Notes: generated by a model not told the origin, from the sequence alone. A stretch of 64,000 bases of DNA from Alitta virens (GCA_932294295.1 OW028580.1:26723896-26787895); one strand, 5' to 3'. Positions 22,269-33,059 are shown, numbered from the stretch's first letter. Program-made: numbers and translations.

Positions 22269-25200
22269 TCACTTACGCTGTAAATCCAAGGGCACTGGAG
22301 TGTCCCAGTCCAACTTTAAACGAGTAGCCTCTTGGAATATCATCCTACTAGTAACTAACACTGGACTTACCAGACCTAAAGGATCATACGTGGATGCAAT
22401 CAGGCTGAGCATGCTACGTTTTGTGACAACATCACTAACCTTTACATCACCTTTGTAATAGAACTCATCATTCATGACGTCCCAACTGATTCCTAATGCT
22501 TTACTGTGTGACTCTTGACCAAATTCCTTCACTTCCTTGGCCCTATCTTCTACAGGTATACTAGACAAGACAGCCTCATTATTCGAAATGAATTTTGTGA
22601 TTCTGAACCCACCTCTAGAAAGTGCTGCTTTAGTGCCAAATACCACTTGGAAGGCATCTGACTCCTCACAAACGGACTGCAAACAATCGTCAACATAAAA
22701 AGAATCAAAGATTGTTTTACAAACAATATCATCAATGTCATCATCATCTCTAACTACACGGCGGAGAGCATAAGTTGAACTACATGCACACCACACACCA
22801 CCGAATAAGTGAGATGTCATGCGGTATTGTACAGTATTACCAGATCTGTCTGGCCACAGAAATCTCAAAGCATCACGATCACAAGCTGGGATCTTGACCT
22901 GATTATACATCGACTCGATGTCTGCCATGATTGCCAAACTGTGTTGGTGAAATCTCAATAAAACATTCAGTAATTTGTTATTAATATCAGGACCTTGGAA
23001 AGCCTTTTCATTCAATGACTCACCCATAAACTTGGAAGAGCAGTCAAACACGACCCAAACTTTGTCAGGCTTCTTCTCAGTAATTACCGCCTGATGCGGC
23101 AAGTACCAAGTCTTCTCACTACTACACAGCTCATGATCTGGAACAATTTCAGCATAACCACTGGCAACCATCTTATTTATCTCTTCATGATATCGTTCCA
23201 TCAGACCGCGTTTATCAAGATTCTTGAGGAGTGACCTCAGTCTGGAATCAGCAACAACATAATTATTTGGAAATGTAACATTTGGCTTCCATGGCACTGG
23301 AAGCTCATAATGCCCATCAACTAGTTTGCATTGTTCATCCCATAACCTAATCACACTTCTATCATCATTTGACCAAGATAATTCTTCACTAAATACACCA
23401 GCGCCCTCTATGTCCCATAGTTTCTGAATGTTACCTTCAAGACTTGAAGCAGTTATGAAATGTGACACTACGCTATTGCTCACAGGACCACCTACTGTAA
23501 CAGGACCATTCAAAGACCACCCAAGGAGGGTCCTAACAGCAAACGGGTCTCCAGTATCACCTCTCCGGACCTCCAATGGAATAAGTGCCTCTGTGTGGTC
23601 TTGACCTATAAGAATGTCAACTGAATTGCCATTGTCAACAAAAAGATCATTTAAGTGAGAATATGATTGAATATCAACACTAGGAAGATTCACTGGTATG
23701 TCTTTGACAACATATACATTGGACAGAGTGATACATGATTCAGAACTTACAGATGTCAAGGTCAAGTTTACCATCTTTGATTGTTTATGTTGTGAAGTAC
23801 CAATTGTATTGAGCATATAATCTACAACTTTACTATCGACACCTAAAACATTGATCAATCTCTCTGTACAGAAGCTACTGGTGGACGCATTATCAAGTAA
23901 TGCACATGTTTCAGTTTTACTATTCACTACAACTTTAACTACAGGTACAATTACACTGGTATGAGTAACATTTGGAGTGACAGTCTCAGTTTGATTAACC
24001 TTTACAGAACTAAGATTATCAAGTGATTTAGTAACAACTGGAGTTGAGACGTTGGATTTCTCATAAGATACATGCACAAACTTAGTATGCTTTAGCCCAC
24101 AACCTGGGACACTGCACACTGAAGGTTTTCTACAGTTTATGGTAGTATGGTTGTCTAAGAGACAGTTCTCACATAACTTGTGTTTCCTGACTAACTGTAG
24201 CCTCTCGTAAGGTCTCATGCTCTTGAACTTGTCGCAGTAGAACAATCGATGAGTCTGGTCACAAGCTACACATGTAGACATCTTACGTTCAGTTGTAGTA
24301 GTAAACGACGTTGAAGTTTTAAGCTTGGACTTAAAGTCTGATGTTGGCTTAACAGAAGATCCCACGGCACCATACACTGGATCAGATGCTTCATCGGCTT
24401 GCACAGTGATGAATTTCACAAACTCTGAGAAGTTTGGGTACACCTCCTTCGTCCTCTTGAACTCAAGTGCCTGTCGTTTCCACCTGTTGCGCAAATAAGG
24501 CTGAAGACGGTTGACAATCTCGACTATACTAGACTGTGTGTCGACTTCATGAAGTCTGTTCATGGATGAGAGCGTAGCTTTGCAATTGTTCAAGTCATCT
24601 GCTAGCTTCTGGAGATCTTCTGTTGATTTAACAGGCTTCCCAAACTTGACACTCTTGATGACATGATCTGAGATGAGCAAGTTGTTACCAAATCTCCGCT
24701 CAAGTGTTTTGAGAGCCTCACAGTAGCCATCAGTTCCCAACAGGATACAAGGGCGAATGGATTCCTTGGCTCTGTCGGTTGTGTATTGTAGAAGTCTGGT
24801 CAACTTAACACTAGGCTCTAAGTTTGTCTTGTGAACATGTTCATTGAAGAGAGCCATAAAACTGTGATAATTCATGGGGTTCCCATCAAAATGTTCAATC
24901 TCGACCTTCGGCAGATTCATCATGGTGTAGAACTCAGCATGACTCACATCTGGCTTGTAGGACTCAGTGCGACTCACATCAGGTTCTGGCTTTGCAGGTA
25001 TTACATCAGCAGAAGCCTTGACTCGAGCCATACCTTTAAGCCACTTTTTGGCTGAAGTAAGAGTCTTGATGTAATTGTTCTGAACTTCAACAAAGTACTG
25101 ATCACTCTGATCTATTTCAGCTTCTTCTATCAGAGTAGTGTGAATCTTTTCATGACATATTTCAAATTCGTTAAACTTATCAGTCAGAGAAGGAAGCTTA

Positions 25201-25310
25201 TCTTCTACTTGAGTTGCATCCTCTTCTGCAATGAACTTGTTGATGCTGTTGATTTCTTTGGTCACAGCAGACTTCTTCCCTGCACGAGTTCTCTTCTCCT
25301 CCTCATTCAT
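22269..25310 (-). CDS. BEL/Pao Gag, protease and reverse transcriptase part
   Basis: A 1013-residue ORF. It starts with a coiled, acidic N-terminal domain, then a DUF1759-type Gag segment (EIEHFDGNPMNYHSF at about 138). Two zinc knuckles follow (CVACDQTHRLFYC at about 347, and LCENCLLDNHTTINC with CSVPGCGLKH at about 380-408). An aspartic protease core ALLDNASTSSF lies at about 470. In the reverse transcriptase, VWVVFDCSS is at about 751 and the catalytic YVDD at 872-875. The frame ends at a TGA (22269-22271) and continues open without shift into RNase H and integrase, so the stop is a single nonsense change. Confidence 0.9.
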   Translation of the reverse strand: MNEEEKRTRAGKKSAVTKEINSINKFIAEEDATQVEDKLPSLTDKFNEFEICHEKIHTTLIEEAEIDQSDQYFVEVQNNYIKTLTSAKKWLKGMARVKASADVIPAKPEPDVSRTESYKPDVSHAEFYTMMNLPKVEIEHFDGNPMNYHSFMALFNEHVHKTNLEPSVKLTRLLQYTTDRAKESIRPCILLGTDGYCEALKTLERRFGNNLLISDHVIKSVKFGKPVKSTEDLQKLADDLNNCKATLSSMNRLHEVDTQSSIVEIVNRLQPYLRNRWKRQALEFKRTKEVYPNFSEFVKFITVQADEASDPVYGAVGSSVKPTSDFKSKLKTSTSFTTTTERKMSTCVACDQTHRLFYCDKFKSMRPYERLQLVRKHKLCENCLLDNHTTINCRKPSVCSVPGCGLKHTKFVHVSYEKSNVSTPVVTKSLDNLSSVKVNQTETVTPNVTHTSVIVPVVKVVVNSKTETCALLDNASTSSFCTERLINVLGVDSKVVDYMLNTIGTSQHKQSKMVNLTLTSVSSESCITLSNVYVVKDIPVNLPSVDIQSYSHLNDLFVDNGNSVDILIGQDHTEALIPLEVRRGDTGDPFAVRTLLGWSLNGPVTVGGPVSNSVVSHFITASSLEGNIQKLWDIEGAGVFSEELSWSNDDRSVIRLWDEQCKLVDGHYELPVPWKPNVTFPNNYVVADSRLRSLLKNLDKRGLMERYHEEINKMVASGYAEIVPDHELCSSEKTWYLPHQAVITEKKPDKVWVVFDCSSKFMGESLNEKAFQGPDINNKLLNVLLRFHQHSLAIMADIESMYNQVKIPACDRDALRFLWPDRSGNTVQYRMTSHLFGGVWCACSSTYALRRVVRDDDDIDDIVCKTIFDSFYVDDCLQSVCEESDAFQVVFGTKAALSRGGFRITKFISNNEAVLSSIPVEDRAKEVKEFGQESHSKALGISWDVMNDEFYYKGDVKVSDVVTKRSMLSLIASTYDPLGLVSPVLVTSRMIFQEATRLKLDWDTPVPLDLQRK

Positions 25311-25342
25311 CTTGCTGTGTCTCTCTGTAATGTTGTTATTAC

Positions 25343-25403
25343 TGTTGATGCAGACACGACAAAATCCACTCTTTTATTTACGCAGTTTATTCATAACAGG
25401 ATA
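25343..25403 (-). repeat. 61-bp remnant of the 5' LTR
   Basis: Identical to 19013-19073 of the 3' LTR (TGTTGATGCAGACACGAC to AACAGGATA). The remaining roughly 900 bp of the 5' LTR are absent. Confidence 0.85.
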
Positions 25404-25466
25404 CAGTAGCCATCAGTTCCCAACAGGATACAAGGGCGAATGGATTCCTTGGCTCTGTCGGTTGTG
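25403..25466. repeat. 64-bp copy of internal gag sequence
   Basis: Identical to 24720-24783 in the same orientation (starts ACAGTAGCCATCAG, ends GGTTGTG). It is placed directly after the broken LTR. Confidence 0.85.
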
Positions 25467-25472
25467 ATCCAG

Positions 25473-25542
25473 CTCTAGTAAGCTGTAAATGCCTAAAGCC
25501 AGCCATAAGTGGCTGGCTTTAGGCATTTACAGCTTACTAGAG
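25473..25542. repeat. Perfect 33-bp palindrome arms at the repeat junction
   Basis: Arms 25473-25505 and 25510-25542 are exact inverted copies around TAAG. The right arm is the native start of the direct repeat F2. The left arm is an inverted copy of it. Confidence 0.9.
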
Positions 25543-27746
25543 TTCACCATATTTTATCATGCTAACCAGCTAACAGTGCACATTGATTATATTGTTTGCT
25601 AATAAAGTGCAAAAACTAACACTTGTGATACTATTTTCTATGGAAACGTATTGCTGCCAACTGAAAACATAAATTTTAATTTGGTAATTACGAAAAGAAT
25701 TTTGATAATTGTGGAAAGTTTTCAGGTAATTGCAAAAAAGTTTTTGGCAATAATGAAGAATAGTTTTTGGTTATTACCAAAAGTTAAACAACACTTGGTA
25801 ATTCCTAATTACTAAAAGTTATTTTTAAATTATACAACTTTTTTTCCCAATTTGTCATAACCAAAACTTTGTTTCATAATTACCAAAAGTTATTTTTTAA
25901 TTACCAAAATCTCTTTTATTATGCACTATTTAACTTCCAAATGGTAGTTCAATGAGGGGATGAATGCAATTGTATCAAATGACACACGTTTTCAGACAAT
26001 TACATTAAAGTTGGATAAAATACAAATTATTTATTTGTTTATAATGTTGAGCTTCCCAATAATGACTGAATGATCTAGCGTTAAACACAAGTGCCATGAA
26101 AGGAACACAAGTTCTAATCAAAGATTTCATTGTGGTAGTCTTGGTAAAGTAGATGTTGAAGTAGACTCAACGCATTCTGCAGTAGCCTACATACATTAAA
26201 ACTGATAAGCAATTATTTTTTCTCTTGTTATATAATGAGAAAAAGTGTATTTTTTTTTACTAAACTTTTTTTTGCATATCTATATATGTGTTTTTTTCTT
26301 CCTGTAAATATGTATTTATGTTAGAGGATTAATATTTTAATGCAATAATTAATTGTTGTAAGCCTTAAACAAAACAGCCAAATTAATGAAATAAGTGATC
26401 CTTACCACATGTTACTTAATCCACATGGTGCATAAACTTTGCATACCATTTAAATAAATATTTTAAAGTATTGTTGGACATCAACAACATGGCCACTAAA
26501 GATCGGAGAGTGAGAACAACAGGAACTGGAAGGAGAAGAGGGCACACCCAGGAGGAAACAGAAATTTAAACAAAAGTTTAATGGCAGCATCTCTTCCTGT
26601 GTTCAAACATGGAGACAAGAGTTTTCTCTTGTCAAAGTTCAAATGACATCTAACCACACATGCCTACATATTTAAGACCTCTCTTATTTAAGCCACTCAG
26701 TATGCTATGTAATTTAATTTTTATTATATCACTAATATGGACTTTTTATTTAAGATGCTTTTATTATTATTATACTCTCATTGGTTTGTTCAAGAACAAA
26801 TAAGTTATTTCAGCTAGTGCCGAAAATTATGTTACAGTTCTACATTCTAGTCGTGATATACATATTTTTAAGTAGTTGTTACCACCAGCACAAACAGTAT
26901 GTTCTACACATTTTTTCAGTATTACAGCCTACATACAAGAAAATCAAGATACAAAGTCAAAACTATTTACAGAGCACGTCCAGTTCACAAAGTAGCACCA
27001 GCCGGGATCATAACCAAATCATAATTGATAATTAGGAGTTCATTTAGCCGCACTCCTTGTATAGCTTAATTTCTAGCCAAGTACAGATATCAAATCTTAA
27101 GAAAGTACAAGATACAACATTCAATACCTATTTAAAACGATACAGCGTATATGCCTGGACAACACTAATGCACAAATTGTCTTGCATGCAGTGACAAAGG
27201 GACAATCATATACTTGGCCACATCAGCTTGACCATGAGGTGTTGGCACTTACCATTAATTGGTACTCATCTACAACCGAGCAGGTACTACAGAGAGAACA
27301 GTGCTTTTTGTTTCTTGGACTGTTCCTGTACATGACACTAACCTTCGGTACTTTTGATTTATGTGTTCTTACTTGGCAGACTGGTAGGAGCAGGTATTTG
27401 TCGAAGTTAAGCCTGTTCATGCAAGTTGCATATAGGTCAGGCCTTGGAGTTAATCTACAAGCCAGCTTTGTACAATTTGGGTCTGGTGGCCTTTGTTTAA
27501 GTGTTCATTTAAGCCACTGAACACCTGGGACACTGGGGAAATGGTCTAAGTAATAGTTATGTCTGAAATAGGAGGGAGTTAACTAAAATGTTGGTTAATT
27601 ATATCACGATGCCGAAGGCAGAGGGATATAACCAATAAAAAGGTTGGTTAACTCCTGACTATGAGAGATAACATAATTATAAAACTTATACTCCAATAGA
27701 TGTATTTGCTAAATTTGTTTGCTTGTTTGATTTGTTTGACAGCTGT
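25504..27746. repeat. 2.25-kb direct repeat, right copy (F2)
   Basis: Matches 16765-19012. It continues past the BEL insertion point into GCTGTTATTAAGC and so shows the uninserted site. Confidence 0.85.
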
Positions 27747-27830
27747 TATTAAGCAATTAAATTACAGCTTGCACTCAGGACGGAGTTAACTAACATTATC
27801 TTTGGTTATATGCCTCCTGAGAACAATAGA
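27613..27830. mobile_element. Foldback element, uninterrupted copy
   Basis: Inverted arms, GGGATATAACCA..GGTTGGTTAACTCC on the left and GGAGTTAACTAACATTATCT..GGTTATATGCC on the right, enclose a T-rich centre. A diverged copy lies at about 62540-62715. In the left repeat F1 the BEL element sits inside this foldback. Confidence 0.5.
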
Positions 27831-27999
27831 AAAAGTCACATGGTGGAGTATAATACAACTGATAATCATAATGCTACTGCCTAAGTTGCGACAGCACGTT
27901 CCCAGAAACCAATCATCCTTTTCTTTATTAATTCCACATGCCAGTCATGGCCATGGTTTGTTGTTTTGGGATGGCTTATTCAAAGGCGGCACGGAAATT

Positions 28000-29085
28000 T
28001 GATCAACTTTTCACAAAGTTATGCACTCCGGTCGTCGTGGTTAAGGAACGTCCGCTTTGATAATGTCAGCTGTCAAATGTTGCACACCTTAATATGTGCT
28101 CTAGTTTAAGTGTTTCATTACTCATATTCACATCTAAATGATAAAATCTCAGTATTCTGAGTATCTCCTTCATCCATCACTTCTTATAACCTAATATGTA
28201 TATATATATATATTCTTTTATTATTATTATTATTAGGCTTCGCTCTATTTGTTTTGTGTTGGTGTAATTATCCAAAATAGTTTTTTTTATTATTATTTTC
28301 TCAAGATTCCTCGGATATCAGGTGTAAAATGCAAATTTGTGATTATAATAACCCCATTAATACGTGTGTGAACATTTATATTGTAATTATATGATTTATG
28401 AATTATTTAGCCCAGATTTTGTAAGTAATCAAATAAGGAGAAATAAAACATTATGCCAGTCAGTTGTCACAGCTTGTCGTTCACCAACAGTGGTATCAGC
28501 ATAGATCGTTGTGACTGTATCACCAGTTTCAGTTATTGCAGCTTCCATATTATATAGCTATTGACAAATGGATAATACATATTTTATGTTTCAGTTTAAT
28601 AGTACGGGATTAAAACTCATTATAATTATTTATTAGTCTAGGATGAAAAAAGTCATCATAGCATTTTAAGTACCATTACATATGATATGTTTCAATTATC
28701 AAATAGATAAAATACAGTTTATGTTACAGTTTTATAACACAGGATTAAGAACTCATTACATATATATTTATTAGCTAAAGGTTTCTAACAAATCATCCAG
28801 ATTAATCAAAAAAGTCATAACATATTTGCCATGTGGCAGTTAATATGTATATTGCATAAAATTTGTTAAGTAATAGACTAATTACATGTCTCAACCACCA
28901 CATAATACATATGACCTCCATTTCAGTATGATTGATTAAATGTTCAGTTTTGTGATATTATTAGATGACATTTGTTTGCATTTTCAATGTGATGTCAGCG
29001 AAATTATTTAAATCATACTGGTTAACTTCACTGAAAATGGTCATATATATGTATGTAGTGCGCTTGTAGCAACTTATGCATATAT
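28000..29085 (+). repeat. About 1-kb dispersed repeat, inverted partner at 54.2-55.0 kb
   Basis: Aligns with the reverse complement of 54201-54995 over nearly its whole length. Shared blocks include the TGCACTCC end, a CTCAGTATTCTGAGTATCTCCTTCATCCATCACTTCTTATAACC block and the CCACCACATAATACA block. This copy has an extra 290 bp (about 28427-28715) that contains a partial tandem duplication of its own sequence. It is non-coding. Confidence 0.75.
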
Positions 29086-29180
29086 CATGTTATGATGCAG
29101 GGAGACTTCAATATTAAGTTATTAGGCCACTAACAGGCAGCACTGTGGACAATAAAAAAATGTTGCTTAAATTATTTTAA

Positions 29181-29475
29181 GCAGCTGCAGCCTTATGGTT
29201 AAGGCATCCACCAATTCCATATTGGCCGGCTCTGCTAAAGGTTCAAACCTGGACAAAGCACTCTTTATGACAGCTGAATGTTGTTTGCATGAGGTGTTAA
29301 ATTGAAGGTGCCTTATGCTCAGTATCTATGCTGAGGCAAGTAAAAGACCCCCCAATGGGGTAAATGTATATCATGGTGTGGACTCCAAGCCTTATCATCT
29401 GATCATTATGTCTGCCTCTAGCAGCTGTTCATATAAGCTGGCTAAGCTTCAGACTGACAATTTGAACATGGAACC
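29181..29475 (+). mobile_element. tRNA-derived SINE, near full length
   Basis: The head resembles a tRNA. An A-box-like TTATGGTTAAGGC lies at about 29213 and a B box GGTTCAAACC at 29240-29249. The family tail follows: GTATCTATGCTGAGGCAAGT, CCAATGGGGTAAATG, GTGTGGACTCCAAGCC and ATAAGCTGGCTAAGCTTCAG. Other copies retain only the tail. Confidence 0.65.
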
Positions 29476-29619
29476 AATTGTACAACTTCAAACTACTTTG
29501 CATCTAGTGAAAAACTAACTTCAGGTGAAAAATGATTTTTTTAGTCACTCAAATTTTTTTCACCTTTAAAAAATGTATTGATGCTTGTTGCAGGCGAGAT
29601 CTGCCAGGCACCTCAGATC

Positions 29620-30050
29620 AGAAGAAGTCGCAATGAGATGTGAGTCACGGACTGTACTTTGGTAGCAAAGTGTGCATCATGAATTTCAAAACAGGCAGAT
29701 TTCCACTGATAGTTAGACAATATGCCTCAGCAATAGAATCTCTAGGTAGGATAAGATCAAATTCATGTCCTTCACTGTTATGCAACTGTTTCAATTCCAG
29801 ACTGAGTTACATCAAAGAGGTGTTCCATGCTGTCTTTATAAAGTCACATATACTCTAAATACTGATCCTGACAATTCCAGCTTTCACAAAATAATTGCCT
29901 GACTGAGATTATTGATACACTAAGTGCAAAACTCAGAAATCTTCAAGAATGACATTAGAATAGAGCCTTATCTAAATTATACACTGCCTGAATCAGTGAA
30001 ATGTAATATAGTGTGGTTTCGACTTAGATCTCACACCTTAATATTGCATT
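29620..30050 (+). pseudogene. LINE ORF2 C-terminal fragment, decayed
   Basis: It reads KTGRFPLIVRQYA near 29690 and, in other frames, DIRIEPYLNYTLPESVKCNIVWFRLRSH near 29950. These match GETGRFPLHVRQQ and the YRLEPYL...RFRVSSHNL part of the LINE at 54990-55787. It has many stops. Confidence 0.5.
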
Positions 30051-30900
30051 AGTTTATAAGATTATTGACCTAAACTTTGCTGTTGGTTAATTCCTACAGT
30101 CTGAAGTAGCATTAAAGTCAGACAGTGAAATAAAATGTTTCCTTTCCTTCTTTTTTTTTGTGTGGTTATTTAAATGTCGCCTGGTTCTGGCTGGCGGCAC
30201 ATTAACTGAACTGCTTCCATGGATGATCTTGTATATATAGATATATGTATATTTGTGTATATCTGCTTTTCTATGTGATTTAATATTGTATATATTTGTA
30301 TTTGTCTGTTTTTGTAGGTCATTCATTTCGTATGTCATTTTGTATAGCCATTTCATATATTACTTGTCATTTGATATCATTTGACATGTTTGAATATAGT
30401 CATAGTATGTCGTGTAAATATCTGATGCTTCGTTTTTAGTACTGATGTTTACATCTCATTGGTTCTGCTAAAATTAAGTGTTTGGTGCTTTGTTTTCAGT
30501 ATTAACAATAATTAATCCCTTAATTGTTTAATATCAGGTGCAGTGGAAGTTTCTAGACTGACTATGATGGACATTAACTACTATGAGTCATATAGTGCTA
30601 CTTATTTATTTCATTCTTCTTACTTTTTACGATGTGTCTCCTTTATTTTACTTTTTATTTCTGCTGTGATGACACATGTATCAATTTGATATTATGATAC
30701 CAATACAATTCTATACATACATGCGTGATCTGCAACATGTTCTGTGAGGCTATATCACAGCTGTCAATGGAACCTTTGCAACTACAGCCTCTTGGTTTCA
30801 GGATGACAGCTGTTTACAGACAAGCACATCTATTATTGGAACGGAAACACCTACCATACAATGTAAGCCAGCTATATGTTTCATTTACAATACTGAAAAC
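30051..30900. other. No gene recognised
   Basis: AT-rich with several ATATAT runs. Short ORFs only. Nothing identifiable. Confidence 0.4.
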
Positions 30901-30906
30901 TTTATT
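30901..30906 (-). promoter_or_regulatory. Candidate poly(A) signal of the GEGQ repeat gene
   Basis: TTTATT on plus reads AATAAA on minus, about 200 bases after the stop codon at 31105. Confidence 0.4.
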
Positions 30907-31104
30907 CAAAGATTACAAGCACCCAAATTCAACCTTTTTAAACCCAATAAGCTTATTCTACTCATCAAGACAAACAAACTAAATCATCACCACTAAATAA
31001 AAACTGAGAAGGATTGATTAGTAAATGCAGGAATTGCTTGATCTCATCTCAGTGAACATTTGCTTCTACATTGTCTTATTTTCTCTCTTTGTAGAACAGC
31101 TAAA

Positions 31105-32928
31105 TTATTCATTAACAACAGCAGTACCACCAGTTTTCCCAGTGGGTGCATCAGTGGTTACATATTGTCCTTCACCGACAGCAGTATTAGCATTTGTCCC
31201 AGTAGGTGAGCTATTTGTCACATATTGTCCTTCACCGACAGCAGTATTAGCATTTGTCCCAGTAGGTGAGCTACTTGTCACGTATTGCCCTTCACCGACA
31301 GCAGTATTAGCATTTGTCCCAGTAGGTGAGCTACTTGTCACGTATTGTCCTTCACCGACAGCAGTATTAGCATTTGTCCCAGCAGGTGAGCTATTCGTCA
31401 CGTATTGTCCTTCACCGACAGCAGTATTAGCATTTTTCCCAGCAGGTGAGCTACTTGTCACGTATTGCCCTTCACCGACAGCAGTATTAGCATTTGTCCC
31501 AGTAGGTGAGCTACTTGTCACGTATTGTCCTTCACCGACAGCAGTATTAGCATTTGTCCCAGTAGGTGAGCTACTTGTCATGTATTGTCCTTCACCGACA
31601 GCAGTAACAGCATTTGTCCCAGCAGGTGAGCTATTCGTCACGTATTGTCCTTCACCGACAGCAGTATTAGCATTTTTCCCAGCAGGTGAGCTATTTGTCA
31701 CGTATTGTCCTTCACCGACAGCAGTAACAGCATTTTTCCCAGTAGGTGAGCTATTTGTCATGTATTGTCCTTCACCGACAGCAGTAACAGCATTTGTCCC
31801 AGTAGGTGAGCTATTTGTCACGTATTGTCCTTCACCGACAGCAGTAACAGCATTTGTCCCAGTAGGTGAGCTATTTGTCACGTATTGTCCTTCACCGACA
31901 GCAGTAACAGCATTTTTCCCAGTAGTTGAGCTATTTGTCACGTATTGTCCTTCACCGACAGCAGTAACAGCATTTGTCCCAGTAGGTGAGCTATTTGTCA
32001 CGTATTGTCCTTCACCGACAGCAGTATTAGCATTTGTCCCAGCAGGTGAGCTATTCGTCACGTATTGTCCTTCACCGACAGCAGTATTAGCATTTTTCCC
32101 AGCAGGTGAGCTACTTGTCACGTATTGCCCTTCACCGACAGCAGTATTAGCATTTGTCCCAGTAGGTGAGCTACTTGTCACGTATTGTCCTTCACCGACA
32201 GCAGTATTAGCATTTGTCCCAGTAGGTGAGCTACTTGTCATGTATTGTCCTTCACCGACAGCAGTAACAGCATTTGTCCCAGCAGGTGAGCTATTCGTCA
32301 CGTATTGTCCTTCACCGACAGCAGTAACAGCATTTTTCCCAGTAGGTGAGCTATTTGTCATGTATTGTCCTTCACCGACAGCAGTAACAGCATTTGTCCC
32401 AGTAGGTGAGCTATTTGTCACGTATTGTCCTTCACCGACAGCAGTAACAGCATTTGTCCCAGTAGGTGAGCTATTTGTCACGTATTGTCCTTCACCGACA
32501 GCAGTAACAGCATTTTTCCCAGTAGTTGAGCTATTTGTCACGTATTGTCCTTCACCGACAGCAGTAACAGCATTTGTCCCAGTAGGTGAGCTATTTGTCA
32601 CGTATTGTCCTTCACCGACAGCAGTATTAGCATTTGTCCCAGCAGGTGAGCTACTTGTCACATATTTTCCGTCATTAGCAGTAGTATCTCCATTTGTCCC
32701 AGTGGGAACATTTGTTGTTGCAGATTGTGCTTCAACAACATTAGTGTTGTCATTTATCCCAACAAGCACGACACTAGAGGGTGGTCTATTGGCGACAGAT
32801 TGTCCCTTTTCTGGTTTGGCTTTACCAGCAGCAGCTACAGCATTTGCAGCAGCATTTTCTGGCAGAGATGCACTGTGTAAAGTAGTTAGAAGGGCCATGC
32901 CAAACACAAAGGGTGTAACGAATGCCAT
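31105..32928 (-). CDS. Secreted 20-residue repeat protein (TAVGEGQYV repeats)
   Basis: A 607-residue ORF. Residues 1-21 look like a signal peptide (MAFVTPFVFGMALLTTLHSAS). An Ala-rich, then diverged repeat region follows, then about 26 units of 20 residues with consensus GTNANTAVGEGQYVTSSSPT. Units vary at fixed places (NANT or NAVT, TSS or TNSS, PTGT, PAGT or PTGK). The DNA period is exactly 60 bp. The NSS triplets are potential N-glycosylation sites, weakened by the following Pro. The ATG has a good context (ACCATGG) and a TATA-like box 125 bases upstream. The opposite strand is also open for 645 codons. I chose this strand because of the signal peptide, promoter, start context and the related fragment at 1-262. 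Its function is unknown; a secreted structural or mucus-like protein is a guess. Confidence 0.75.
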   Translation of the reverse strand: MAFVTPFVFGMALLTTLHSASLPENAAANAVAAAGKAKPEKGQSVANRPPSSVVLVGINDNTNVVEAQSATTNVPTGTNGDTTANDGKYVTSSSPAGTNANTAVGEGQYVTNSSPTGTNAVTAVGEGQYVTNSSTTGKNAVTAVGEGQYVTNSSPTGTNAVTAVGEGQYVTNSSPTGTNAVTAVGEGQYMTNSSPTGKNAVTAVGEGQYVTNSSPAGTNAVTAVGEGQYMTSSSPTGTNANTAVGEGQYVTSSSPTGTNANTAVGEGQYVTSSSPAGKNANTAVGEGQYVTNSSPAGTNANTAVGEGQYVTNSSPTGTNAVTAVGEGQYVTNSSTTGKNAVTAVGEGQYVTNSSPTGTNAVTAVGEGQYVTNSSPTGTNAVTAVGEGQYMTNSSPTGKNAVTAVGEGQYVTNSSPAGKNANTAVGEGQYVTNSSPAGTNAVTAVGEGQYMTSSSPTGTNANTAVGEGQYVTSSSPTGTNANTAVGEGQYVTSSSPAGKNANTAVGEGQYVTNSSPAGTNANTAVGEGQYVTSSSPTGTNANTAVGEGQYVTSSSPTGTNANTAVGEGQYVTNSSPTGTNANTAVGEGQYVTTDAPTGKTGGTAVVNE

Positions 32929-33050
32929 GGTAGTTGCAGTGATGTTAAAGATGATGATTTGAGCAGTTGCAGTTCATACAGTTGCAGTACATACATTGAA
33001 TAATATTTGATATGTTACTGCATTAAAGCCTCATTGTACAAGATTTATAG

Positions 33051-33059
33051 TTTTATATA
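33051..33059 (-). promoter_or_regulatory. TATA-like box of the GEGQ repeat gene
   Basis: TTTTATATA on plus reads TATATAAAA on minus, about 125 bases upstream of the ATG at 32928. Confidence 0.5.

Larger units (their letters stand above)
19013..25403 (-). mobile_element. BEL/Pao LTR retrotransposon
   Basis: Read on the minus strand, the element has a remnant of a 5' LTR (25343-25403), a gag-protease-reverse transcriptase-RNase H-integrase reading frame (25310-20151), a purine tract (GGAGGGGAG, 19972-19980 on plus) and a full 3' LTR (19013-19971). The integrase-last domain order and single long polyprotein are those of BEL/Pao. The 5' LTR is missing all but its last 61 bp, so no complete 5' promoter remains and the copy cannot be autonomous as assembled. 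Confidence 0.9.

Noticed and set aside
31141..32700. CRISPR-like regular array
   Set aside because: The 60-bp units are contiguous without spacers and encode protein; the context is eukaryotic.
31025..32962. 645-codon plus-strand ORF across the 60-bp array
   Set aside because: The minus strand has the signal peptide, start context, TATA-like box and a paralogue. The plus frame is treated as a by-product.
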